Positions 16,661 to 25,699 of a stretch of 64,000 bases of DNA are shown here, piece after piece; positions within the stretch are counted from its first letter, which is position 1; every line of letters begins with the position of its first letter. This DNA comes from Pseudomonadota bacterium (GTDB lineage Bacteria; Pseudomonadota; Alphaproteobacteria; Rhizobiales; Beijerinckiaceae). The notes beneath the pieces were generated by a model. The model had not been told where the DNA came from. It worked only from the letters and a program-made list of their open reading frames with translations, and searched no databases. The position numbers and the translations under genes were made by a program. The stretch is taken from the NCBI GenBank assembly GCA_021813805.1, contig JAKAJL010000005.1, forward strand, positions 1-64,000, in the 5' to 3' direction.

Positions 16661-18160
16661 ATGCTCGATGTCGTCATGCGTCAAGGCGGTGAACAGGAAA
16701 CGGGCGCGGTCGACGGGAAGCCGCTCGACATTCTCGTCGTCGGCGCGGGCGTGGCCGGGATAGCCGCGGCGCGCGACATCCAGAAAAAAGCGCCCGATCT
16801 GACATTCGCCATTATCGAAGCGCGCAAGGCGCTCGGCGGCACCTGGGACCTCTTCCGCTATCCCGGCGTGCGTTCGGACTCCGATCTGCAAACCCTCGCC
16901 TATTCCGACCGCCCCGTGTTCAACGGCGCCTTCACCGGCGAGGGCGCCGATGTCCTCGCCTATGTCCGGGACGCGGCGCGCGAGAGCGGCGTGGACCGCA
17001 AGATCCTGTTCGAACATCGCGTCGTGGCGGCTGATTTCGACAGCCTTTCAGGCTTCTGGCGGGTCGATGTGGCGATCGGCGAGGACAGGCGGCCCGCGCG
17101 GATGAACTGCCGCTTTCTATACGCCTGTTGCGGCTATTACGACTATTCGACCGGCCATGCGCCCGACTTTCCCGGCAGAGCCGATTTTTCCGGACCGGTC
17201 ATTCATCCCCAGTTCTGGCCGTCGGATTTCGACCCGAGGGAGAAGCGGATCGTCGTGATCGGCAGCGGCGCGACCGCCATCTCGCTCATTCCGGCCCTCG
17301 CCGCCAGAGCGAAACACGTCGTCATGCTGCAGCGCTCGCCGACCTATCTCCTGCCGATGCCGGCCAAGGATTACGCAGCGCGGCTTTATCGGCGAATATT
17401 GCCGGACAGGTTCGCCTATTCCCTGCTCCGCTGGCGCAACATCTTCGTCACCTTCGGCCTCTATCGCCTCGCGCGCGCCAGGCCGGCCTTGTCCAGGCGG
17501 CTGCTGCTCGGTTTCGCGCGGCGCCGTCTCGGTCTCGACGACAGCCGAATGGCGGATTTCACGCCGCGTTACGACGTCTGGGACCAGCGCGTTTGCGTCG
17601 ACTCAGGCTTTGCCTTTTACAATTGCCTGCGCGACGGCTCCGCAAGCGTCGTCACCGCCGAGATCGACTCTTTTGCGCCCGAAGGGGTGAGGCTGCGCAA
17701 TGGCGATGTCCTGCGCGCGGACGCCGTCGTCACCGCCACCGGCCTGAAGTTGCAGGCCTTCGGCGGCGCGCGCTTGAGCGTCGACGGCAAAGTCCTGGAG
17801 CCCGGCGATCTCGTGACCTATCGAGGCTGCATGTTCGCGGGCGCGCCCAATCTTTTCGCGGCGATCGGCTATGTCAACGCGTCCTGGACGCTCAAATGCC
17901 AGTTGACCACGATCTACCTGTTGCGGCTGACGCGGGAACTCGCCGCGAGGAAGGCCAAATGGGTCGCGCCGCAAAATCCTCCAGCCGCCGTCGGACCGGT
18001 CCTGGCCTTGACCTCGGGCTATGTCGCGCGCGGAACGGCCGAAATGCCGAAGCAGGGCGCGACTTGGCCATGGAAATACAGCGTGAATTATTTCAACGAT
18101 CTCTGGGCTCTGCGCTACGCGCGCCTCGACGACGGCGTCGTGCATTTCGAACCGGCGTGA
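16661..18160 (+). CDS. Flavin-containing (Baeyer-Villiger-type) monooxygenase
   Basis: A 499-residue FAD/NADPH enzyme. The FAD-binding GAGVAG is at residues 28-33, followed by GGTWDLFRYPG near 60-70. The Baeyer-Villiger fingerprint FxGxxxHxxxWP is exact at 176-187 (F176, G178, H182, W186, P187). The NADPH-binding GSGATA is near 199. The family inserts oxygen next to a ketone or oxidises sulfur or nitrogen; length and fingerprint fit the EthA-like branch. The start has GGAGG upstream. The substrate cannot be deduced. Confidence 0.88.
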   Translation: MLDVVMRQGGEQETGAVDGKPLDILVVGAGVAGIAAARDIQKKAPDLTFAIIEARKALGGTWDLFRYPGVRSDSDLQTLAYSDRPVFNGAFTGEGADVLAYVRDAARESGVDRKILFEHRVVAADFDSLSGFWRVDVAIGEDRRPARMNCRFLYACCGYYDYSTGHAPDFPGRADFSGPVIHPQFWPSDFDPREKRIVVIGSGATAISLIPALAARAKHVVMLQRSPTYLLPMPAKDYAARLYRRILPDRFAYSLLRWRNIFVTFGLYRLARARPALSRRLLLGFARRRLGLDDSRMADFTPRYDVWDQRVCVDSGFAFYNCLRDGSASVVTAEIDSFAPEGVRLRNGDVLRADAVVTATGLKLQAFGGARLSVDGKVLEPGDLVTYRGCMFAGAPNLFAAIGYVNASWTLKCQLTTIYLLRLTRELAARKAKWVAPQNPPAAVGPVLALTSGYVARGTAEMPKQGATWPWKYSVNYFNDLWALRYARLDDGVVHFEPA

Positions 18161-18570
18161 AACTCTCATTGAATGGCTGTGGGGCGCCGAAGCCTTTTGC
18201 CGCGAAAAGCTCCTGAAATTCCGCTCGCCTTCGAATTTGACGGTTGATGCGCGAGGCCGAGAATGTCGCCGCAGCGGAGGACAATTTCCAATGCGCCCCT
18301 CTGCCGCAGACGTTCCGCGCAGGCGGCGGCATATGAAGACTTCCGGCGGCGATCGGGCCAGACAGGCGCTCCTCTCGCCCATGGCTCGAAACATGCCGAT
18401 CCGTCACGCCCAAAGTTTCCTCGCGAGAAGAAGCCTTGAATCACGCGTTGCCGCAGATCAGACTCGCGAAAGTCCGCGGAACCTGGCGGGCGACGCCGCC
18501 ACTTGAGCGCGTCCGGATGCGCAAGAGGCGTGGCGCCTTCATCTTCCCTGCTTTTTGCGGATCATGCCAT
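18161..18570. other. Intergenic stretch without a supported gene
   Basis: About 410 bases between the monooxygenase stop and the convergent XRE regulator stop. Short open frames exist on both strands but they show no family resemblance, no clear ribosome binding site and arginine-rich composition typical of GC-rich shadow frames. I see no tRNA, no strong terminator hairpin and no repeat here. Confidence 0.5.
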
Positions 18571-18834
18571 TCATCCGCCTTCGGGCCGAAGCGTCTTGAA
18601 ACGCACGCCACGACCGCCGCCCCGGCTTTCGGCGTTTTCGGCGATCAATTCGACCCCGGCGCGGTCGAGCGCCTCGATCACCTTGGTCAAAGTGTCCACC
18701 ACGCCGCGGACATTGCCTTCGCTCGCCTCCATGCGCTGGATGGTCGGCAGCGAGACGCCCGACATTTCGGCCAGTTGGCGCTGATCGACGCCGAGCAGGG
18801 CGCGCGCGGCTCGCATCTGAGAGGCGGTGATCAA
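18571..18834 (-). CDS. XRE-family helix-turn-helix regulator
   Basis: A short DNA-binding protein with a Cro/C1-type helix-turn-helix at about residues 7-50 (RAARALLGVDQRQLAEMSGV, then SLPTIQRMEA) and a small C-terminal tail. A TTG at 18834 gives 87 residues starting MITASQM, which is where relatives normally begin, with GGAG 10 bases upstream; an ATG at 18981 would add 49 basic residues with no family resemblance. It is divergent from the hydrogenase-4-like operon, so it is a plausible regulator of that operon or of itself. Confidence 0.75.
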   Translation of the reverse strand: MITASQMRAARALLGVDQRQLAEMSGVSLPTIQRMEASEGNVRGVVDTLTKVIEALDRAGVELIAENAESRGGGRGVRFKTLRPEGG

Positions 18835-18984
18835 GGCGCAGTCGCTCCGCGATTCGCGGGCCGCGATTCGCCCGCGCCGCCCGTCCAACGAGACAGGCGC
18901 GGCGAGAAAGCAAGCCCTTCTTCCTGTGCAATACCGCGCTTTTCCGCCGATTTCCGTCGGTCGGCGCATTTTTTTAACCATAAC

Positions 18985-19123
18985 ATATTGACCACGGAAA
19001 TAAAGCGCGTAGCCTGAAATATAGGTTATTTGACATTAACTTTGATGTGTAAAACATGACACCGGATCAAAGTGGCCAGGGTCCGGCCCTGGCGTTCAGC
19101 GGCGCGCCCCGGCGAGGGCGCCC
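18985..19123 (+). promoter_or_regulatory. AT-rich divergent control region upstream of the hyf-like operon
   Basis: The stretch between the regulator and hyfB is strikingly AT-rich (about 18960-19070) against GC-rich flanks. It contains TTGACA at 19030-19035, but I find no well-spaced -10. An inverted repeat GCCAGGG...CCCTGGC (5-base loop, about 19074-19092) lies just before the start codon and could be an operator or mRNA hairpin. No complete FNR/FixK (TTGAT-N4-ATCAA) or sigma-54 site was found. Confidence 0.4.
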
Positions 19124-21133
19124 ATGACGCTCGCGGGCGATCTTGTCGCCATCGGCGGCCTGCTGGCGTTGGGGCCGGCGGCGCTCACGCTTTCTCGTGT
19201 CCGTCATCTTTCTTCGCTGATCTATGGCGGCGTCTTTCTGATCTGCCTCCTGCTGACCGGCGGGGCGCTCCGGGGCCTGCTGGCGGGCGCGGCGCCCGAA
19301 GCCTTGACGTTGCCGCTCGGCCTGCCCTGGCTCGGCGCTCATTTCCGAATCGACGCCCTGTCGGGCTTTTTCCTCGCCGTCGTCAATTTCGCCGCCGCCG
19401 CCGCTTCGTTTTACGCGCTTGGCTATGGCCGCCACGAAAAGGCGCAAAGCCGGATCCTGCCCTTCTTCCCGCCCTTCGTCGCGGCGATGAATCTCGTCGT
19501 CCTCGCCGACGACGCCTATGTCTTCCTGTTGTCCTGGGAGTTGATGTCGCTCGCCTCCTGGGCTCTGGTGATGGCCCATCACCGCGAAGGCGACAACGCC
19601 CGCGCCGGCTATGTCTATATTCTCATGGCGACGCTTGGAACTTTCGCGCTGCTGCTGGCCTACGGCCTGCTCGGCGGCGCCGATGGCGACCTCTCCTTCA
19701 GCGGGATGCGCGGCCATCCGCCCTCGGCCGCGGTCGCGGGCGCAGTTCTCGCCCTGGCGCTGATCGGCGCCGGCTCCAAGGCGGGGCTGACCCCGCTGCA
19801 CATCTGGCTGCCGCTGGCCCATCCCGCGGCGCCAAGCCATATCTCGGCGCTGATGAGCGGAGTCATGACCAAGGTGGCGATCTACGGTTTCCTGCGGATC
19901 GTCTTCGACCTGCTCGGCCCCGCCGCCTGGTGGTGGGGCGTGCCGATGATGGCGACGGGCGCGGCGACGGCGGTGGTCGGCGTGCTGTTCGCGCTGCTCC
20001 ACAATGACCTCAAGCGCGTGCTGGCGTACAGCACCATTGAGAACATCGGCGTGATCTTCATCGCCCTCGGCCTCTCTCTCGCTTTCGAGACCAATGGACA
20101 GGGCACCGCGGCGGCTCTGGCGATGACCGCCGCTTTGTTCCATATGCTCAACCATTCCCTGTTCAAGAGCTTGCTGTTTTTCGGCTCGGGCGCCGTGCTG
20201 ACGGCGACCGACGAGCGCGACATGGGGCGGCTCGGCGGACTGCTTAACGCGATGCCTTTGAGCGGCCTGTTCATGCTGGTCGGGGCCGGGGCCATATCGG
20301 CTTTGCCGCCATTGAACGGTTTCGCTTCCGAATGGCTGATCTTCCAGGCGATCCTGCTCAGTCCGTCGCTGCCGTCCTGGACGCTCAAGCTGGAAATTCC
20401 GGCCGTGGGCGCACTGCTGGCGCTTGCCGCCGCCCTCGCCGGCGCCTGTTTCGTGCGCCTGTTCGGCGTCAGTTTCCTCGGCCGGCCGCGCGGCGAGGCG
20501 GCGCGCCGCGCGAAAGAAGTCGATCGCTTCATGCTCGGCGCCATGGGCGCGCTGGCCGCGCTTTGCCTCGTCGCGGGCGTCCTGCCCGGCTATGTGATCG
20601 ACGCCTTGTCGCCGATCGTCCACTTGCTCGTCGGCGCGCGCATGGCGCCGCAGACCGATCTCGGCTGGCTGGCGATCGCGCCGGTCGCCGAAAGCCGAAG
20701 CTCCTACGACGGCATGCTGGTCTTTCTGTTCATCGCCAGCTCGGCGCTTCTGGCGGCGGCGGTCATCCACCGTCTCGCTTCCGACGCCACGCGAATCGCG
20801 CCGGCCTGGGACTGCGGTTTTCCCGATTCCAATCCGGCGACCCAATATACGCCGGAAAGTTTCGCCCAGCCGATCCGGCGGGTTTTCACGGGTTTCGTCT
20901 TCCGCGCGCGCGAAAAAGTCGACATGCCCGCGCCCGGCGATCCGCGTCCGGCGCACTTCGGCCTCTCGATTCAGGATCTGGTGTGGGATTTCGTCTATCG
21001 GCCAGTCACGCGCGGAGTCCAGGCGGGCGCCGACAGGCTGAACAGATTGCAGTTCCTGACGATCCGGCAATATCTCAGTCTCGTCTTCGGGGCTTTGGTC
21101 CTGCTGCTGCTGGCCCTAGCGATCTGGACGTGA
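19124..21133 (+). CDS. hyfB: Hydrogenase-4-like subunit B (proton-channel, NuoL-like)
   Basis: A 669-residue membrane subunit matching HyfB/HycC in length (E. coli HyfB is about 672). It has the TM5 glutamate Glu139 (SWELMSLASW), the TM7 lysine Lys219 (GAGSKAGLTPLHIWLP), HMLNHSLFKSLLFF, and the C-terminal segment WDCGFPDSNPATQYTPESF typical of HyfB. It should translocate protons or Na+ in the membrane arm. It is the first gene of hyfB-C-E-F-G-I; hyfC begins 4 bases after its stop. Confidence 0.92.
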   Translation: MTLAGDLVAIGGLLALGPAALTLSRVRHLSSLIYGGVFLICLLLTGGALRGLLAGAAPEALTLPLGLPWLGAHFRIDALSGFFLAVVNFAAAAASFYALGYGRHEKAQSRILPFFPPFVAAMNLVVLADDAYVFLLSWELMSLASWALVMAHHREGDNARAGYVYILMATLGTFALLLAYGLLGGADGDLSFSGMRGHPPSAAVAGAVLALALIGAGSKAGLTPLHIWLPLAHPAAPSHISALMSGVMTKVAIYGFLRIVFDLLGPAAWWWGVPMMATGAATAVVGVLFALLHNDLKRVLAYSTIENIGVIFIALGLSLAFETNGQGTAAALAMTAALFHMLNHSLFKSLLFFGSGAVLTATDERDMGRLGGLLNAMPLSGLFMLVGAGAISALPPLNGFASEWLIFQAILLSPSLPSWTLKLEIPAVGALLALAAALAGACFVRLFGVSFLGRPRGEAARRAKEVDRFMLGAMGALAALCLVAGVLPGYVIDALSPIVHLLVGARMAPQTDLGWLAIAPVAESRSSYDGMLVFLFIASSALLAAAVIHRLASDATRIAPAWDCGFPDSNPATQYTPESFAQPIRRVFTGFVFRAREKVDMPAPGDPRPAHFGLSIQDLVWDFVYRPVTRGVQAGADRLNRLQFLTIRQYLSLVFGALVLLLLALAIWT

Positions 21134-21137
21134 CGCC

Positions 21138-22094
21138 ATGTCGATGTTCGAATCCCTGGCCATCCAGATCGTCGAAATGCTCATCGTGCTCCTGGCCGCG
21201 CCGCTGCTGACCGGCTTCGTGCGCAAGGTCAAGGCGCGCCTGTTGCGCAAGCGCGGCCCGCCCGTGCTCCAGCCCTATCGCGATCTGATCAAGCTGACGA
21301 AAAAGGAGGCCGTGATCGCCGAGAGCGCCTCCTGGCTGTTCCGCGTCATTCCCTATCTTGTCTTCGCCGCGACCTGGGTGGCGGCGGCTCTGGTGCCGAC
21401 CTTCGGCGCCGGCCTGATGTTCAGCTGGTCGGCCGACATGATCGCGATCACCGCGCTCCTCGGCAGCGCCCGCTTCTTCCTCGCCCTCGCCGGCATGGAT
21501 GTGGGCACGAGCTTCGGCGGCATCGGGTCAAGCCGGGAAATGATGTTCGCGACGCTCGCCGAGCCGGCGATGCTGATGATCGTCTTCACGCTCGCCTTAA
21601 TCGCCGGCTCGACCCAGTTGTCCACTGTCGCCGCCTTCATGCTGTCGCCGGCGGTGGGACTGCGCGTTTCCCTCGGCCTCGCCATGGTCGGTCTGGTGAT
21701 CGTGGCGATCGCCGAGAATGCGCGCATTCCGGTGGACAATCCTGCGACGCATCTCGAACTCACCATGGTCCACGAGGCGATGGTGCTGGAATATTCCGGG
21801 CGGCATCTGGCGATGATCGAATTGTCGGCGCAGCTCAAACTCGTGCTTTATGTCTCGATGATCGCCTGCATTTTCGTGCCCTACGGCCTCGCGCCGCCCG
21901 GCGCCGGGCCGCGCGAACTGATGATCGGCGCGGCGGCTTATTTCACGAAACTCGCGGGCGCCGGCGCATTGCTGGCCCTGTTCGAAACCTCGGTCGCCAA
22001 AATGCGGGTGTTCCGCGCGCCCGATTTCATCGGTGTGGCGCTGATGCTCGGCCTGCTCGCCACCTTGCTGCGTTTCGTTTCCCGGGAGATGTGA
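21138..22094 (+). CDS. hyfC: Hydrogenase-4-like subunit C (NuoH/HycD-like)
   Basis: A 318-residue, eight-helix NuoH-family protein that anchors the soluble arm in the membrane. Conserved family stretches are visible: LRKRGPPVLQPYRDLIKLTKKE near residues 35-58, the acidic loop ENARIPVDNPATHLELTMVHEAM near 190-212, and a C-terminal FRAPDFIG. The glutamates that line the quinone/proton cavity in complex I relatives are present. Tightly packed between hyfB and hyfE. Confidence 0.92.
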   Translation: MSMFESLAIQIVEMLIVLLAAPLLTGFVRKVKARLLRKRGPPVLQPYRDLIKLTKKEAVIAESASWLFRVIPYLVFAATWVAAALVPTFGAGLMFSWSADMIAITALLGSARFFLALAGMDVGTSFGGIGSSREMMFATLAEPAMLMIVFTLALIAGSTQLSTVAAFMLSPAVGLRVSLGLAMVGLVIVAIAENARIPVDNPATHLELTMVHEAMVLEYSGRHLAMIELSAQLKLVLYVSMIACIFVPYGLAPPGAGPRELMIGAAAYFTKLAGAGALLALFETSVAKMRVFRAPDFIGVALMLGLLATLLRFVSREM

Positions 22095-22095
22095 A

Positions 22096-22758
22096 ATGGA
22101 CCGCCTCTATTTCGACATCGCCCATCTGCTCGCCGGCGGCCTGGTCCTGACCAGTTTCATGCTGCTCTATCAGGACCGGCTCTATGCCCTGCTCAACACC
22201 TATGCCTTGCAGGCGCTGGTCCTCGCCCTCGCCGTCGGCTGGCAGGCCCATATCCAGCATGCGGCCCATCTCTATATCACCGCCGCCATCGCCGTCATCT
22301 TCAAGGCGCTGGTCATTCCCTTCGCCCTGCATCGCATGGTGGCGCAACTCGGCGTCCATCGCGAGGTCGAATCCGTGGTCAGCCTCGTGCCGACCATGCT
22401 GGCGGGCATCGCGCTGGTGGCGCTGTCCATGGTGGTCATGCTGCGTGTCACGGAAGGCGCCGATCCACTGGCGCGCGAGGATCTCGCCTTCGCCCTTTCG
22501 GTGATCCTGCTCGGCCTGCTGATGATGGTCACGCGCAGCAACGCGGTGAGTCAGGTCGTCGGCTTCATGTCGCTCGAAAACGGGCTCATTCTCGCCGCCG
22601 CGGCCGCCAAGGGCATGCCGCTCGTGGTCGAGATCAGCGTCGCGTTTTCGGTCCTGATCGCCTTGATCGTGATCGGCATTTTCCTGTTCCGCATCCGCGA
22701 GCGCTTCGACACCGTCGACCTTCAGGCGCTCGACGATTTCAGGGGCGAGCGCCGATGA
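22096..22758 (+). CDS. hyfE: Hydrogenase-4-like subunit E (NuoK-like, extended)
   Basis: A 220-residue membrane protein close in length to E. coli HyfE (about 216). It holds the NuoK-type segment RSNAVSQVVGFMSLENGLILAA near residues 143-165, preceded by an extra set of helices that MrpC/NuoK proteins lack. One base separates it from hyfC; its stop overlaps the start of hyfF (ATGA). Confidence 0.9.
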   Translation: MDRLYFDIAHLLAGGLVLTSFMLLYQDRLYALLNTYALQALVLALAVGWQAHIQHAAHLYITAAIAVIFKALVIPFALHRMVAQLGVHREVESVVSLVPTMLAGIALVALSMVVMLRVTEGADPLAREDLAFALSVILLGLLMMVTRSNAVSQVVGFMSLENGLILAAAAAKGMPLVVEISVAFSVLIALIVIGIFLFRIRERFDTVDLQALDDFRGERR

Positions 22759-24203
22759 CCTTTCTCGCCGACCATAATGTGCAGGTCGTCCTGTTCCTGC
22801 CCCTGGCGACGGCGGTCGCGCTGGCGACAATCGCCTCTTATCGCCTTTCGGCGCGGCTCAATGTCGCCTCGGCCTTCCTGACCTTTCTCGCGGCGCTGTC
22901 GCTGCTGGCCTTTCGCCCCAATTTGGGACGCTACATTCTGGTGGACGATCTCAATATCGTCTTCATCGTCCTCAACACCTTCGTCGCCTTCACCACCAGC
23001 GCCTATAGCGCCAGCTATATCGCGCATGAACTGGGCTCGCATCGGTTGAAGCGCAGCCACCTGCGCTTCTATCACGCCATGTATCAATTGCTGCTCGGCG
23101 CGATGAATCTGGCCTTGATCGCCAATAATATCGGCCTGATGTGGGTGGCGATCGAGGTCGCGACGCTCACCACCGTCGTCATGGTCGGCATCTATCGCAC
23201 GCCGGCGGCGCTCGAAGCGGCGTGGAAATATTTCATTCTCGGCAGCGTCGGCATCGCGCTGGCCCTGTTCGGCACGATCCTGATCTATATGGCGGCGCGC
23301 CCTGTCGTCGGCGAAGGCATGCGCGGCATGACCTGGACGGTGCTGATCGCCGATGTCGCCCGTTTCGACCCGGCGCTTCTCAATCTCGCCTTCGTCTTCC
23401 TGATGCTCGGCTATGGCACCAAGGTGGGGCTCGCGCCGCTCCACGCCTGGCTGCCCGACGCCCATGCCGAAGGCCCGACGCCGATTTCGGCGGTTCTCTC
23501 CGGCCTTCTGCTCAATGTCGCGCTCTATGCCGTGCTGCGCTTCAAGCTGCTGATGGCGGCCAATCCGGGCGCCATCGCGCCGGGGCCGCTGATGATGACT
23601 CTCGGCCTGCTGTCGCTGGCCTTCGCCGCTTTCATGCTCTACCGGCGCGGCGACATCAAACGGCTGTTCGCTTATTCCTCGATCGAACATATGGGCGTCA
23701 TCGTCTTCGCCTTCGGCATGGGCGGCGCCCTGGCGAATTTCGCCGGCCTTCTGCACATGGCCATGCACAGCCTCACCAAATCGGCGATCTTTTTCGCCGT
23801 CGGCCAGGTGGCGCAGGTCAAGGGCACGCAGCAGATCGCCGATATTCGCGGCCTGACCGCCAGCCATCCTTTTCTGGGCTGGGCTCTGGTGCTGGGCGTC
23901 GTCGCCATCGTCGGCATGCCGCCGGGCGGCATGTTCATGAGCGAGTTCCTGATCGTCACATCCGCCGTCGCCCAAGCGCCGGCCTTGGCCGCCGTGCTGG
24001 TTTTCGGTCTCGCCGTCGCTTTCGCCGCGCTCATCCTGCGGCTGCACGGCATGGCTTTCGGCGAGCCTCAGGGTTCGACGCAGCCAGCCAACGCCTCTTA
24101 TCTGCCGATGGTCCTTCATCTCGCGCCGGTTCTGGTCGCCGGCGTCTTCCTGCCGCCGCCGCTGGTCGCCTGGTTCCAGCATATCGCGGCTTTGCTGCAT
24201 TGA
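22755..24203 (+). CDS. hyfF: Hydrogenase-4-like subunit F (proton-channel, NuoN/M-like)
   Basis: A 482-residue antiporter-type membrane subunit. The TM5 glutamate is Glu134 (MWVAIEVATLTT) and the TM7 lysine Lys223 (GYGTKVGLAPLHAWLPDAH); FAYSSIEHMGVI and MHSLTKSAIFF follow as in HyfF. It is somewhat shorter than E. coli HyfF (about 526). With hyfB it supplies two candidate ion channels; HyfD is absent from this operon. Confidence 0.92.
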   Translation: MTFLADHNVQVVLFLPLATAVALATIASYRLSARLNVASAFLTFLAALSLLAFRPNLGRYILVDDLNIVFIVLNTFVAFTTSAYSASYIAHELGSHRLKRSHLRFYHAMYQLLLGAMNLALIANNIGLMWVAIEVATLTTVVMVGIYRTPAALEAAWKYFILGSVGIALALFGTILIYMAARPVVGEGMRGMTWTVLIADVARFDPALLNLAFVFLMLGYGTKVGLAPLHAWLPDAHAEGPTPISAVLSGLLLNVALYAVLRFKLLMAANPGAIAPGPLMMTLGLLSLAFAAFMLYRRGDIKRLFAYSSIEHMGVIVFAFGMGGALANFAGLLHMAMHSLTKSAIFFAVGQVAQVKGTQQIADIRGLTASHPFLGWALVLGVVAIVGMPPGGMFMSEFLIVTSAVAQAPALAAVLVFGLAVAFAALILRLHGMAFGEPQGSTQPANASYLPMVLHLAPVLVAGVFLPPPLVAWFQHIAALLH

Positions 24204-24214
24204 TCGGGGGTCCG

Positions 24215-25690
24215 ATGACCATCACCGATGCTTTCGAGGCGCTGCCGCCGGTTCCGGGCGCAAGACCCTGGCCGCGACGGGTGGTTGACGCAGACATTTG
24301 GCGGGCGCTGGCGGCAAGCCTTGCGGCGGGCGAACGGGCCCTGCTCGGCCTGTGGGGCGAGGCCGGCTCCGTCCATATGGCTTTGCTCGATCGGTCGTCG
24401 GGCGTCGCGATCGCCAGCCTTGCCTGCGCGAACGGCGGCTTCCCCTCGGTCGCGGCCGTTCATCCGCCCGCCGCGCGGTTCGAGCGCGCGATTCGCGATC
24501 TTCACGGCTTCACCCCGCTCGGCGCGCCGGATGAGCGGCCCTGGCTCGACCATGGACGCTGGCCCGACAGCGCGCCGCGCGCCGTCGGGCCCTATCCCTT
24601 TCTGCCCAGCCTCGGCGAGGGCCTGCACCAGATTCCGGTGGGCCCGGTCCATGCCGGGATCATCGAGCCGGGCCATTTCCGCTTCACCGCCAATGGCGAA
24701 ACCGTGGTGCGGCTGGAAGAGCGCTTGGGCTATGTCCACAGGGGCGTCGAAGCCCTGATGGCCGGCGCGCCACTCGCCCGCGCGCAAAAACTCGCGGCGC
24801 GGGTTTCGGGCGACAGCACGGTCGCTTATTCGCTCGCCTTCGCCCGCGCGGTCGAGGCGGCGCTGGAGATAGACGTGCCCGAGCGAGCGGTCTGGCTGCG
24901 CGCCCTTATGGCGGAACTGGAGCGCGTCGCCAATCATCTCGGCGACATCGGCGCGATCTGCAACGACGCCGCTTTCGCCCTCATGCTCGCCCATTGTTCG
25001 GCCCTGCGTGAAAAGGTTTTGCGCGCTTGCGCGACCTGTTTCGGCCATCGCCTGATGATGGACGCGGTTCTTCCCGGAGGCATAGCCGCCGATGTCGCCG
25101 ACAATTCGGAACAAATCCTGCGCCGCCTCGTCGCCGAGATCAAAACGAAGTTCCCCCGCTTGGTCGAGCTTTACGACAACACCGCCTCGCTCCAGGACCG
25201 GACCGTGACCACGGGTCGCCTCGATCCGGCCCTGGCCAGGAAATTCGGTTGCGGCGGATATGTCGGCCGGGCCTCGGGGCGGAGTTTCGACGCGCGCCGC
25301 GACCTGCCCTACCCGCCCTATGACCGGTTCACGTTCGAGACGCCGGTTCTGGAGGCAGGCGACGTCGATGCGCGGATCTGGATCCGAATCAAGGAAGTGG
25401 AGCAGAGCCTCGGCCTGATCGAGCAGATTCTCGCCCGTCTGCCGGCCGGGAAGGTCCTGGCCACGCCGGACCAGGGTTCTGGCGAGGGTTTGGCGATCGC
25501 CGAGGGTTTTCGCGGCGACATTCTCGTTTGGGTCCGGCTCGACGGCGGCTCGGTGAAACGCTGCCATTTGCGCGACCCGTCCTGGCTGCAATGGCCCCTG
25601 CTGGAAGCCGCGATCGAGGGCAACATCGTCGCCGATTTCCCGCTGTGTAATAAATCCTTCAACTGCTCCTATTCGGGGCACGATCTCTGA
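24215..25690 (+). CDS. hyfG: Hydrogenase-4-like large subunit lacking all Ni-ligand cysteines
   Basis: A 491-residue fusion of a NuoC-like domain (about 1-130, with LHGFTPLGAPDERPWLDHG) and a NuoD/HycE-like domain (about 140-491, with ERLGYVHRGVEAL and ELERVANHLGDIG). In true NiFe hydrogenases the metal is held by CGxC near the middle and DPCxxC at the C-terminus. Here the first motif reads SGDS (198-201) and the end reads NCSYSG (483-488); by alignment to HycE all four ligand cysteines are replaced. Hydrogen chemistry is therefore not expected. It resembles energy-converting-hydrogenase-related (Ehr) proteins. CGGGGG precedes the ATG. Confidence 0.9.
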   Translation: MTITDAFEALPPVPGARPWPRRVVDADIWRALAASLAAGERALLGLWGEAGSVHMALLDRSSGVAIASLACANGGFPSVAAVHPPAARFERAIRDLHGFTPLGAPDERPWLDHGRWPDSAPRAVGPYPFLPSLGEGLHQIPVGPVHAGIIEPGHFRFTANGETVVRLEERLGYVHRGVEALMAGAPLARAQKLAARVSGDSTVAYSLAFARAVEAALEIDVPERAVWLRALMAELERVANHLGDIGAICNDAAFALMLAHCSALREKVLRACATCFGHRLMMDAVLPGGIAADVADNSEQILRRLVAEIKTKFPRLVELYDNTASLQDRTVTTGRLDPALARKFGCGGYVGRASGRSFDARRDLPYPPYDRFTFETPVLEAGDVDARIWIRIKEVEQSLGLIEQILARLPAGKVLATPDQGSGEGLAIAEGFRGDILVWVRLDGGSVKRCHLRDPSWLQWPLLEAAIEGNIVADFPLCNKSFNCSYSGHDL

Positions 25691-25699
25691 GGCGCGGCC

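Noticed and set aside
19030..19060. Full sigma-70 promoter for hyfB built on TTGACA at 19030
   Set aside because: No acceptable -10 hexamer at 16-18 bases; a -10-like TGTAAA lies too close.
19067..21070. A 667-codon minus-strand frame opposite hyfB
   Set aside because: Composition (Arg, Gln, Asp, Glu) is typical of an antisense shadow in GC-rich DNA; hyfB on the plus strand has full family motifs.
23141..25690. An 849-codon frame that would fuse antisense-like sequence to HyfG
   Set aside because: The part before 24215 is a shifted frame of hyfF without resemblance to anything; HyfG has its own ribosome binding site and ATG at 24215.
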